Shown one piece after another: positions 42,387-51,400 of a DNA stretch of 61,879 nucleotides. The stretch spans positions 1 through 61,879 of the forward strand of contig CANFOZ010000005.1 of assembly GCA_947448795.1 (NCBI GenBank), read 5' to 3'. The position numbers and the translations under genes were made by a program. The notes below the pieces were generated by a model, which saw nothing but the letters and a program-made list of their open reading frames with translations, ran no database searches and had not been told where the DNA came from. Position 1 is the first letter of the stretch, and each line of letters opens with the position of its first letter. Origin of the DNA: Bacteroidota bacterium (lineage in GTDB: Bacteria > Bacteroidota > Bacteroidia > AKYH767-A > JAHEYN01).

Positions 42387-43354
42387 TGGAGAGCAATAAT
42401 TTTAAAATGAAGAATAAACTACCTCTTTTCTTTTTAGGACTGTCCCTGCTTGTATTCTTTGCATCTTGCAGAGACAATATCTTTGGACCCAATAAAGCAA
42501 CTATACAGGGTGTCGTTACCGACCTTGCAGGGAAGCCCATTGCAGGAGCAATTATAAACGGAATGCGCAAAGATACACTTGGGAATATGAATCTTGTTGC
42601 ATCGGGCTTTACGGATAATGAGGGGGGTTATCAGCTAGTGAATGTGCCCCTATGTGTTGTTATTCTCTCGGTTCAAAGTGTTGGGTTGCAAACAGCTTAC
42701 GCGACTCTAAATCTCACTCAAAAAAACGATCATCCATTGATTAACTTTGTATTGGCCGGTCATGGCACTATTCAAGGCCGAGCTACTGACAACAACGGGG
42801 AACCGATAAAAAACGCATCCGTGATTGCGACACGGAATGACACTATAACGAATATAACGTATTCGGCCTATACTGATTCGTCTGGTAAATATGCATTAAC
42901 CAATTTACCAGTTGGTGGTTACAATGTCACGACCACCTTTACAGGCCTGAAAACGAACACAAACACAACCGAGATTAATGCGGCTCACTTTATACAAGAT
43001 TTAAATATTGTTTTCGAAGGAGCGCCCGTGATTAAAAGTTTTTATCAAAGGGATTTTATAGCTTCTAAATTGGCATTAGATAGCGTTCGTTTCGCAGTAA
43101 CGACGACAGATAGTTATACATCAAATCCAAATATTGTTTGGGTTACGGTATATGCTACTATTCGTAATAGCAGCGGCTATGTTGTGAAGATTTACGAAAG
43201 CACATCGACAACTCCGTCTACGAGTTTGCTGTTTAACTTCGCATTGCCGGCAACTGATTTGGATTTAGGAACCTACAGCGTCGAATTTGAAGCTGAGGAT
43301 AATGATTATAACAGAAGCACTACCTATCCAGCTACTTTTAATATAGTGGATTAA
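42386..43354 (+). CDS. lipoprotein with two carboxypeptidase-regulatory-like domains
   Basis: The 322-residue protein has a signal peptide with lipobox FFASC (Cys about residue 28), so it is a lipoprotein; an internal Met at codon 8 may be the true start. Two transthyretin-like CarboxypepD_reg repeats follow: IQGVVTDLAGKPIAGAII and IQGRATDNNGEPIKNASV, each with a GGYQLVNVP or GKYALTNLP strand. A third beta-domain (about 215-320) is unassigned. Such domains often bind partner proteins at the envelope. Coupling to the secretin by TAATG makes it a candidate pilotin or secretin cap, with no direct evidence. Confidence 0.75.
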   Translation: MESNNFKMKNKLPLFFLGLSLLVFFASCRDNIFGPNKATIQGVVTDLAGKPIAGAIINGMRKDTLGNMNLVASGFTDNEGGYQLVNVPLCVVILSVQSVGLQTAYATLNLTQKNDHPLINFVLAGHGTIQGRATDNNGEPIKNASVIATRNDTITNITYSAYTDSSGKYALTNLPVGGYNVTTTFTGLKTNTNTTEINAAHFIQDLNIVFEGAPVIKSFYQRDFIASKLALDSVRFAVTTTDSYTSNPNIVWVTVYATIRNSSGYVVKIYESTSTTPSTSLLFNFALPATDLDLGTYSVEFEAEDNDYNRSTTYPATFNIVD

Positions 43355-43363
43355 GGGCGATTT

Positions 43364-43404
43364 AAATCCCCTCGCTACGCGATAGGGATTTTTTGAGGTC
43401 CCGA
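43364..43404. repeat. 41-bp duplicate of the tRNA-Cys 3' end and its terminator
   Basis: This stretch matches 43708-43748 at 40 of 41 positions. It contains the hairpin built on TCGC-TAC-GCGA inside CCCC/GGG arms, a T-run, and the last bases of the tRNA-Cys gene (GAGGTCCCGA). It begins directly behind the lipoprotein gene, which it could serve as a terminator on the plus strand. Confidence 0.85.
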
Positions 43405-43485
43405 GTGGATGTATTCCGCTTCGCTTCATGAATCTTTGGGATGGCCGTAAAGTCAACGAACAAAAGATCAAACCTTCGGTTTTCT

Positions 43486-43543
43486 TTTGACGTTTTTCAG
43501 CCGCGTCTGAAAGAGCTCTTTCGACGCGTCTTTTAACGTCAAA
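43486..43543. repeat. 58-bp imperfect palindrome (cruciform)
   Basis: Nested arms are TTTGACGTT (43486-43494) with AACGTCAAA (43535-43543), CGCGTC (43502-43507) with GACGCG (43523-43528), and GAAAGAG with CTCTTTC at the centre. A further hairpin, ATTCAGC-TATC-GCTGAAT, follows at 43543-43560. No reading frame uses it. It lies between copies of the tRNA 3' end. Confidence 0.75.
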
Positions 43544-43570
43544 TTCAGCTATCGCTGAATGTGTTCGTAT

Positions 43571-43589
43571 TGAGGTCCCGACCAGATTT
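43571..43589. repeat. 19-bp exact copy of the tRNA-Cys 3' end
   Basis: The bases are identical to 43738-43756, covering the tRNA acceptor 3' strand and most of the T-arm, and then diverge. There is no matching tRNA body beside it, so it is a fragment and not a gene. Confidence 0.8.
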
Positions 43590-43630
43590 AACTCCGCAGA
43601 ATCCAACAAAGTCCCAGTGCAAGCATTATC

Positions 43631-43667
43631 CCCATCCCGCCTTTGGCGGTATTGGGATTTTTATTTT
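43631..43667 (+). terminator. candidate intrinsic hairpin with T-run
   Basis: CCGCC-TTT-GGCGG is extended by CCCA/TGGG across a small internal loop and followed by ATTTTTATTTTTT. It could end transcription on the plus strand between the tRNA fragments. Confidence 0.5.
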
Positions 43668-43707
43668 TTCGTCACGCTCAAGCACACTTGGCGTTCCTTC
43701 AAAATAA

Positions 43708-43738
43708 AAATCCCCTCGCTACGCGATGGGGATTTTTT
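43708..43738 (-). terminator. intrinsic terminator of tRNA-Cys
   Basis: Arms ATCCCC/GGGGAT with inner TCGC/GCGA close on a 3-base loop, flanked by A-runs and T-runs. On the minus strand it lies directly after the tRNA 3' end. Confidence 0.8.
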
Positions 43739-43739
43739 G

Positions 43740-43810
43740 AGGTCCCGACCAGATTTGAACTGGTGTACAAGGTTTTGCAGACCTCTGCCTAACCACTCGG
43801 CCACAGGACC
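43740..43810 (-). tRNA. tRNA-Cys (anticodon GCA)
   Basis: The minus strand folds into a complete 71-base cloverleaf. The acceptor stem is GGTCCTG with CGGGACC (one T-G pair), the D-arm contains GAGTGGTTAGGC, the anticodon loop CTGCAAA carries GCA (43776-43778), and the T-arm is ACCAG-TTCAAAT-CTGGT. The discriminator base is U, as expected for tRNA-Cys. CCA is not encoded. Confidence 0.95.
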
Positions 43811-43935
43811 TAAAAAGGAAATGCAAAGGTAGTTATTTTTGATGAACTGAAAAAGCCATGGTAAAAACCACTGATTTATTTTAAAATTACACTGCGTATA
43901 TAAGGATTCCGGCTGCTTGCTGCCAAGCAAATGCA

Positions 43936-45561
43936 TCAGTCTAAGAGGCGATAAACATAAAGCCGCTCCGTTTTGGATTCGAAAACCTGTTCATCGATTA
44001 AGTCCTTGACTTTGATGGGGGTTGTTGAGAAAACATATCGGCAATGCATGCCGCGCAAACGGTCGAAATTCCACGCGAGGTTTTGTATTGGCGATTTTTT
44101 CTGTTGCAGCTCGTAACTATACAACTCCGGCCTTTTGCTATGCATTTTTTTGCCGCTTTTGCTTAGCTCATCCTTGACGATCGCTTCAACGGATTCCATG
44201 TAACTCAAGGGGAAGATCGGGAAGTATCCTCCAATAGTATTGTAACCGTTGTACTGAGCAACCTCCGAATTGATTCCTAAACAGCCAACATAGCCAGCCT
44301 TGGGAATCGCATGCGCCACCTTTTTGAATAAGTCTCTTTGATAATATCCATCAAAGGTGTTGTATTCGTTATTATGTGTATCGAAATAGGTTCTATAAAA
44401 GCTATTTTCTGCAAAGTCGGAGCTATAATAATCCGATCTTCCAAGAGGAAAAAAGCCATACAAAAGCATTGCTCCTAATAAGGCACTCACAAGCCCTTTT
44501 AAACGGGGTTTTTCAAGCATCAAACTAGAAGCCGCATAAGCAAGCAGAACATACCAAGCCAGCGGAGCTAAGGCCTGAAAACGCATCTGAAACAAGGGCA
44601 TAACTCCACCTACCAAATGCATAAAGCTTTTCCATTGGAATAGAACAAAGAGAAAGGAAAGAGAACATACGACAATCGTGAGCTGAAGGAGAACATATCG
44701 TTTTGTTGTATCACGCACCAAGAAAAACGAAAGCGCTACAAACCCTATAAGCAATGGCGACTGATAGCTGTGAAAATGGTAGTGGCCGTAAAGAAGATGC
44801 CTGAAAAACAATTGCCCAATGCCAAAAATATTCAGCGTGCCGATACCAAGCTCTTCGCGGTTGCTGACAAAGTGGTCGAGGTAGCGCATTAGAATCAACC
44901 TGTATTCGCAGCCCAATGAAAGGAGCGAAAAAACGAAGAGGGTAAAGAGAAATACGTAGTTGATCGACTTGTTTTTTATACAATGAAACAAGAAAATGAA
45001 CGAAAGCCCAGCAACGAAAAAGACGTTGCTGAAAATGAAACTCGAATAAAAAGGGAAAAGCCCGATGATAATAAAGTTCTTTGCCTGCCTACTGTTTTTT
45101 AGGATGTTAAAAAAAGCATACAGCAACAACGGTTGTCCGGCAATGCTAAGGCCTGCTCCGGGCCAGAAGGGCAATATGGCAAAAAGCAAAGCGCAGAAAT
45201 AGGCGAGGCGCTCTTGCGTATGCTCTAATACATGCTTTTTAAGAAACAAGGCCATTCCAAAAAAGCCAATCAAATGAATCAGTAGGATATTGATATTGTA
45301 TGCAGCCAGTGGCGAAAAAAAAGAATACAACCAAGGCAGCACGTTCAGTTCGGAGGGATAGCAGCCCCGCTCTAATCCATTCAATGCTTGTGGCACGATT
45401 GCGTGATTAGGCGCTGTTATTTTGCCGCTTTCAGCTAGGTTTTTAAGCCAAACCGTATTCGAGTTTAAGTTATCGTGGATCAAATACCTCGCCTTTTCTG
45501 GGAAAAGGATATTCGGGCTTAGGTAAATAAGTAGAATAAGGAAGGCAAGGGCTCTCGACAT
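43936..45561 (-). CDS. polytopic membrane protein, possibly DUF6044/YkoS-like
   Basis: The 541-residue protein has about eleven hydrophobic helices and a C-terminal soluble part from about 390. Near the start the motif YLIHDNLNSNTVWLK follows the first helix, an acidic loop in the place where GT-C-like enzymes carry catalytic Asp. Later come FHSYQSPLLIGF and LFQMRFQALAPLAWY. This layout reminds me of the DUF6044 (YkoS) membrane proteins, but the assignment is weak. A role in surface polysaccharide or glycolipid modification is possible. The gene is transcribed alone on the minus strand, towards the tRNA region. Confidence 0.55.
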   Translation of the reverse strand: MSRALAFLILLIYLSPNILFPEKARYLIHDNLNSNTVWLKNLAESGKITAPNHAIVPQALNGLERGCYPSELNVLPWLYSFFSPLAAYNINILLIHLIGFFGMALFLKKHVLEHTQERLAYFCALLFAILPFWPGAGLSIAGQPLLLYAFFNILKNSRQAKNFIIIGLFPFYSSFIFSNVFFVAGLSFIFLFHCIKNKSINYVFLFTLFVFSLLSLGCEYRLILMRYLDHFVSNREELGIGTLNIFGIGQLFFRHLLYGHYHFHSYQSPLLIGFVALSFFLVRDTTKRYVLLQLTIVVCSLSFLFVLFQWKSFMHLVGGVMPLFQMRFQALAPLAWYVLLAYAASSLMLEKPRLKGLVSALLGAMLLYGFFPLGRSDYYSSDFAENSFYRTYFDTHNNEYNTFDGYYQRDLFKKVAHAIPKAGYVGCLGINSEVAQYNGYNTIGGYFPIFPLSYMESVEAIVKDELSKSGKKMHSKRPELYSYELQQKKSPIQNLAWNFDRLRGMHCRYVFSTTPIKVKDLIDEQVFESKTERLYVYRLLD

Positions 45562-45706
45562 GTTGAATTGCTCGGTATAAAAGCGATAAGGTAAACATAC
45601 TAAAAAGCAAGAAAAGAATAACTTAATTAAACCTTTTTGTTCGCTCTCGTCTAAATAAGCTATTAATCAATGCCTTAATCGAATTATGGCTTGTTTTTTA
45701 ATTATT

Positions 45707-45714
45707 TATCTTTG
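45707..45714 (+). promoter_or_regulatory. -7 element of the PKD-domain adhesin gene
   Basis: TATCTTTG is a perfect TAnnTTTG match, 33 bases ahead of the chosen ATG. It lies inside the longer reading from 45691 and so supports the later start. Confidence 0.5.
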
Positions 45715-45747
45715 CATAACTATAAAACCCTAAACAGTATTAAACCT

Positions 45748-47283
45748 ATGAAAAAACGTTTACACCTATTTTGCATTGTCATGTTAGCTTTTATTGGCAT
45801 TGCTAATGTTAACGCTCAACAAGTTATTGTGTCCACAGGTTTTGATGGATTTCCAACTACAGCTCCTGCAGGTTGGTATGTTTCTTCAACCGGGGTATAT
45901 ACCACAAATGGCAATTTTGGATTTGCTTCGCCTTCTTTAAGGATGTCCAATAATACAGTTGACTCACTGACTACGATTATTACTCCTTCTTTTAGCGGTG
46001 CCGACACCCTTTCTTGTTGGATAAAATTAAATGCTGGTGGTGGCACTGGTGGACTCAATGCGCCATTGAGCACGATGAATGTATATGAATCTCCGGACAG
46101 CACGAACTGGACCCTTATCAGCAGCGCCGACTCCCTTCCTACTACTGGAACAACCGTTCGATTTCCAATATCAGCGAACACGCAAAATGTGAAGATAACC
46201 TATCACAAATTTGCTGGAAACCTCGCTATTGATGATATTAAGCTTACCCATTATGTGCCAGGTGTTCCATTTGCTGACTTCTCTTCATCGGTTGCTTGTA
46301 TTGGCGATTCTACCTCCTTCACTGACCACTCCGTAATAAATGGCGGAACGATTACCAATTGGGCGTGGACCTTCGGCGATGCTTCTGCTCCAGTGATTAG
46401 CCAAAATCCGAAACATTTGTATTCAACGGCTGGCACTTACATTGTTACCCTTTTGGTTTCTGACAATACGCTGGATACCAATTCTATTAGCTATACAGTG
46501 AATGTTAATCCTAAGCCTGTGCCAACATTCACAGCTACTCCCGTTTCGGGCTGCGCTCCATTAGCAGTGCTGTTTACGGATGTTTCTACTATCAGTGCAG
46601 GTACGCTGTTAACCGATCGTTGGTATTTTGGCAACGGCGATACAACACGTTTGAATAACATTGATACCCTTTATACCTACAACACGCCAGGCACCTTCAC
46701 CGTTCGCCTTGGTGTTGTTAGTCAAGCGGGCTGCTTTGCTATCGACTCGCTAGTTAATTTGGTTACCGTATCCGCTGCACCTGTTTCTAACTACAGCTTC
46801 AGCACCACCGGCATGACAACGGCGTTCACCAATGCGGCAACTGGTGCTGCTACGTACGACTGGAATTTTGGCGATGGTACGGCGCATGCTACAAGTACTG
46901 ATCCTTCACATACCTATGCTGCACCGGGTAGCTATACCGTTTGCCTAACAGCAACATCCGCAAACAGCTGTACCGATTCAGTTTGTAAAAATGTGGTTAT
47001 AGCAGATCCTACAGGGATTAAAACCAACGAAGGCGGTCGTTTGAGTATCAGTCCAAACCCGTCACAAGGCCTCTTTAACATCAATTTTGGTGAGGCTGTA
47101 GAAGGAAGCGTAAGCATCAAAGTATACTCTATTCTTGGTCAAGAGGTGCGTAACTTTGAAACGCGTCGCACATCGGCAGCAACCTATGTACTCGATCTCA
47201 CAGGGAGCGACAAAGGGGTTTACTTCATTCAAATAACCTCTGCGAAGGGCGTGCAAACAACCCGCGTTTCGATTTCCCGATAA
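45748..47283 (+). CDS. secreted PKD-domain protein with T9SS sorting domain
   Basis: I choose the ATG at 45748, which begins a proper signal peptide (MKKRLHLFCIVMLAFIGIAN). The 511-residue protein starts with a jelly-roll 'choice-of-anchor'/cleaved-adhesin-like domain (STGFDGFPTTAPAGWY, LRMSNNTVDSL). Three PKD-type domains follow, recognisable by WAWTFGDASAP, RWYFGNGDTT and DWNFGDGTAHAT with adjoining STAGTYIVTL-type strands. A type A sorting domain begins SISPNPSQGLF and ends TTRVSISR. It is a surface or secreted adhesin or binding protein. A strong terminator lies just behind it. Confidence 0.88.
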   Translation: MKKRLHLFCIVMLAFIGIANVNAQQVIVSTGFDGFPTTAPAGWYVSSTGVYTTNGNFGFASPSLRMSNNTVDSLTTIITPSFSGADTLSCWIKLNAGGGTGGLNAPLSTMNVYESPDSTNWTLISSADSLPTTGTTVRFPISANTQNVKITYHKFAGNLAIDDIKLTHYVPGVPFADFSSSVACIGDSTSFTDHSVINGGTITNWAWTFGDASAPVISQNPKHLYSTAGTYIVTLLVSDNTLDTNSISYTVNVNPKPVPTFTATPVSGCAPLAVLFTDVSTISAGTLLTDRWYFGNGDTTRLNNIDTLYTYNTPGTFTVRLGVVSQAGCFAIDSLVNLVTVSAAPVSNYSFSTTGMTTAFTNAATGAATYDWNFGDGTAHATSTDPSHTYAAPGSYTVCLTATSANSCTDSVCKNVVIADPTGIKTNEGGRLSISPNPSQGLFNINFGEAVEGSVSIKVYSILGQEVRNFETRRTSAATYVLDLTGSDKGVYFIQITSAKGVQTTRVSISR

Positions 47284-47298
47284 ATAAGCTATTAAGCG

Positions 47299-47330
47299 AA
47301 AACGCCGCTCCGGTTCGGGGCGGCGTTTTT
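47299..47330 (+). terminator. strong intrinsic terminator after the PKD protein
   Basis: AACGCCGC and GCGGCGTT form a GC-rich stem over TCC-GGTTC-GGG, followed by a T-run. The A-run on the left may let it also stop minus-strand transcription from the PorP/SprF gene. Confidence 0.9.
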
Positions 47331-47364
47331 ATTGATGGTCGGTCGTGTCTTTGAAAAATGGAGG

Positions 47365-48420
47365 CTACAAAAACCGAACGTTTTTGAGTGATCCTTCCCG
47401 CGATTGCTTAATCGGTTTAATGTAGCTAATCAATAATTCCGGTCCCGCTTTTACTTTGCTTGCCGAATGTAAATTAGAGATGTTCAAATCATAACTAAGT
47501 CCTAGTTTGTAGTCTTGGAATTCCATTCTTCCAGTTAGGATGATGGCATCCTTGCTGCGATACCAGCAGCCCAAGTAGAGGGCACTCGCTTTCTTTGCGC
47601 CGGTGTAGCGCGAACTTTGTCCAAGGCCATAGCGTATGTTAGTTCCAATAACCAACTCGCTTGCTGTGCCTTGTTTCATAAACCAATATCCGGGATTCCA
47701 AGAGATGTTGCTGTTAGGAACTCCAAGAAGCACCATGCCATGCACTACTAAACGCATTTTAAGCGGGTCGCCTTCGGTCTTTAATGGATTGGTGTTAGGG
47801 GTGTTTAAATGATGTATAGCGATGCCGTTACTAATACTTAATCTCCGGTTTCCCGCGTTGCTCTCTCCTTTGTTGAATTGCCATAAAAGGCCGCCTGAAA
47901 AGTCGGTATAAAAAACTTGACCGCTACCTCCACTCTCACCAGAAGGAAGTCCTTGGTTGTAATCCATACCGTCGTATTGGCTGCCCCATTGGTACGCCGA
48001 ATAATCGATGCTGCGTTGCGCAAAAGTGGCTTGCAATCCTGAGGATAGTAAATGGTTTTCAGAAAGCATTTGGGTTGATGATAAGAAGACATTCGCGCCC
48101 TGGTTGCGCAGCTTCCCATCCCCTGCTTGATCAGAGAAGATCATTAACCCAGTGCCCAAAAATCCTTTGCTCCATCGGTTTTTCATCAGCGGAGCATCAA
48201 TGCTTGCGGCCATCGTACGAAAGGGAACGGTGATGCTGTTCCACTGGTTGCGGTAGTTCATCGTTACGCGCAGGTCGCCCGTAAAAGATCCTGTGCAAGC
48301 CGGATTTAAGTGCATCGGACTAACTGCTGCCTGCGACAAGTGCATGTCTTGTGCCTTTGTTTCTGATGCTAGGAGCAGTGCAGCACACGTCACTGCTAAA
48401 AAGGTTCTTAGCTTATTCAT
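47365..48420 (-). CDS. PorP/SprF-family T9SS outer-membrane protein
   Basis: The 351-residue protein has a signal peptide (ending TKAQ) and the family opening DMHLSQAAVSPMHLNPACTGSF, then YRNQWNSI and alternating amphipathic strands of an outer-membrane beta-barrel. PorP/SprF proteins attach to T9SS type B cargo and anchor it at the surface; genes usually sit directly behind a type B protein, as here. The start overlaps the stop of the large type B protein by 8 bases, so the two are made together. It is the likely specific anchor for that protein. Confidence 0.9.
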   Translation of the reverse strand: MNKLRTFLAVTCAALLLASETKAQDMHLSQAAVSPMHLNPACTGSFTGDLRVTMNYRNQWNSITVPFRTMAASIDAPLMKNRWSKGFLGTGLMIFSDQAGDGKLRNQGANVFLSSTQMLSENHLLSSGLQATFAQRSIDYSAYQWGSQYDGMDYNQGLPSGESGGSGQVFYTDFSGGLLWQFNKGESNAGNRRLSISNGIAIHHLNTPNTNPLKTEGDPLKMRLVVHGMVLLGVPNSNISWNPGYWFMKQGTASELVIGTNIRYGLGQSSRYTGAKKASALYLGCWYRSKDAIILTGRMEFQDYKLGLSYDLNISNLHSASKVKAGPELLISYIKPIKQSREGSLKNVRFL

Positions 48421-51400
48421 GAATGAGGGTGATATTGCCTTTTTTGGTAACTTCTTCTCCGTTCTTCAAAGTTGCATGCAAGTAATAAATGAATACATTT
48501 TCATTCATCAAAACGCCTTTTAATTTTCCGTCCCAACCAACAGTTTTGTCGTTTGTTTGAAAGACTTTCTCTCCCCATCTATCGAAGATCATGAATTCTA
48601 AAATAGTGATGCAGTTGCCATATACATAAAGCACTTCGTTATTCCCGTCGTTGTCAGGCGAGAAGGCGTTGGGCACAAATACATTGCCGCACTTGTTTTC
48701 TACAATCACGCGAACAGTGTCTGTGCTGCTACATCCATTAGCATCGGTGAGGGTGAGGGTATACGTAGTCGTCGTCTGTGGGTTGGCTAAAGGATTTGGA
48801 CAGTTGCTGCAACTCAATCCCTCAGCAGGTGTCCATGCATAGCTAGGCTGCATTGCATTGTCGGTGCTGCTAATTTGAACAGGCACGCTGTCGGCTACGG
48901 TTAGCGTTGGTCCTGCATCAAGCGATACCGCAGCGGCTTGTTCAATGTTGAAGGAAATAGCACTGCTGCACCCCGCGCTGTCTGTTATCGAAACACTATA
49001 GCTTCCCGCTTGCAAGCCTGTAACTCCTGCTCCGCTAGATCCGTTGCTCCAGGTAAAACTATAAGGTGGTATACCAGCTACAGGTACGATGTTCGCCGAG
49101 CCCGTGTTTGCTCCATTGCAGGCCACATCGCTCGTGCTTACCAAGCCTGCTGCTGGCGTCGACGTGTTGATGGTTATGGAGTCTATTATGCTGCATCCAT
49201 TGACATCGGTAACGTTAATAAAATAGATCCCTGCGGCCAAGCTTGAAAGGGTTGAATCACCTATTGCGCCTGTATTCCATTGATAATTTATCGGGCCTGT
49301 TCCCCCATTAGCCAAAGCTAATGCGCTGCCATTCGCATTGCCACACGTGGTGTTTATTACGGTTACGGATAATTGAAGAACAGGGGGAGCTGCTATCGTG
49401 AAGTTTTGATTGCTTGTACAGCCAGCGGAATCGGTTATGGTGAGTGTGTAATTGCCTGCCGGTAAATTGCTTGCACTGCTTGCATTGCCGCCAATCGGAC
49501 TCCATGCATAAACATACGGTGTTGTGCCGCCAGTAACACTGGTGTTTATCACGCCGGTGCTATCTCCATTGCAAAGTAAGCCGGTGCTGTTTTGTGTAGC
49601 AATACTTGGCGCATTGGTATTGACAACAACCGCGGTGTCTATGATGGAGCAGCTGTTAGAGTCGCTAACAGTAACATAGTAGCTACCTGAAGCGAGTCCC
49701 GTTATAGTGTCGTTTGTTTGACCCGCCGAGGCCCAATTGTAGGTCAGTGTGCCAGTGCCACCAGATGCCGTTACCCAGGCCGAGCCATTGCTAATACCAC
49801 AAGCAGCAGGCGCAGAAAAAGTCGAGGAGAGGAGCGGCGCAGGATCGATAATAGTCACAGTTACAGGATAGCTGTTTCCGTTTGCATCGCTTACGGTTGC
49901 CGTATAATTTCCGTCGCATAATCCAGTTGCTGTTTGGGTCAATTGGCCGTTACTCCAAGAATAGGTATAGGGACCCGTGCCTCCAATCGGTGTTGCTGTT
50001 GCACTTGCATTGCAGGCGCCGGGGCAGGTTGGCGTGGTGTGTGCTTCCGAAGCCATCATGGATGTGAAGCACTGCGCCGGCATCGGGTTGCAAGCGGCTA
50101 TGTTTACACTGCTGACAAAGCCATTGCCGCAGGCGATAACATTGCCGCTACTCGTTACATCAACATCATACACGGCTCCACTTGTTGCAGAAAAAGAAAG
50201 CTGCGTGAGGGCCGCATCAAATTTATATACACCGCTTGTTGAGCCCACATAAATGTTCCCGCAACTGTCGATATCAAGTCCGCTATTGCCCGGGGTGTTG
50301 CCACCCACGAAAGGCACCGTGCTTGAAACTCCGCCAGGAATGGTCACGCTGTTGATAATGGCTCCGGTGCTTAAGTTTCGGCGGTGAAGCGTTGTTCCGT
50401 TTTGGGTATATAAATAAACCGAATTCGCTCGCATCGCACTGATGCCTTGGTTCGTAGAGCCATATGCAGGGATTCCATAGGTAAAGTTGTACGTACTGCT
50501 GGTTTGATAATCTACCGTTAAGCCGCTATTCAAAGCGCCGATCGAGTCTAATGTTAAATAATAGTATTTGCCGTTCGGACCCGAGCAAATGGAGCGTACT
50601 TCTTTGATCGTGGGGATAAATCCTCCAGTAGTGTAGCCAACATCCAAGTAGCTCGAAATGCTTCCGTTTGCTAGGTTGATTTTCATGATCGAGCCTCGAT
50701 AACTGGATGTGGAGAATGGGCTAGGTGTGCGCATACCGCCAATCAAGAGCTCCGTGTAGTCGCAGTTGAAAGCCATATGCCAGTACTCGAAAAGGGGACC
50801 AAAAAGTCCGTTTGGATTGTTGTACCACACAGAGCTGCCCGAAGGGTTAATTTTGCGAAGCTCGCCGTTGGCACTAGACGTGATGTAACTGTTGCCGGAT
50901 GGGTCCACGATGAAGGTGCCAATCCAAAAATTTGTAGTATCCCAAGCCGTGGTGTAAGTCCACTGCAAAGTACCTGTAGTGCTGTATTTTTTGAGCACCA
51001 TCGGCATCTCGCCTCCGTAAATAAAAACATTGCCCGCTGCATCTGTTTCGGTTTCCCAGATTTTGTTTGAGCTTGGCAATGCAGGCGTAGCCGTCCATGG
51101 ATCGATGATGAGCGTGCTGCTATGGTCGTAGTTATCGATATGAAAACGAACAACATCTCCGCTGCGTTCAAAGCGGGATGCAATAAAATGGCCTTGCTCC
51201 GATTCTAAATAACTGCTCGGGGCATGATCCACGATGGCTCCGAGTGGTGTTTTAAATACAAGCTCTCCATCGGTGTTTAAAGTCCAAGGCCGATCCGATT
51301 GAATCCGCATAGCAATGGCATTCACGTCTCCACCGGGATGAACAAGAAATGCATATTTGATACCCCTTTCAGGGTGAATAGTATACACGAGATCAATATG

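Noticed and set aside
43265..43609. 114-codon minus-strand frame over the tRNA-end repeats
   Set aside because: It runs through the palindrome and repeat copies and into the lipoprotein gene; it has no protein-like features.
43364..43810. Additional tRNA genes at the repeat copies
   Set aside because: Only acceptor and T-arm pieces are present at 43364 and 43571; no anticodon or D-arm can be folded.
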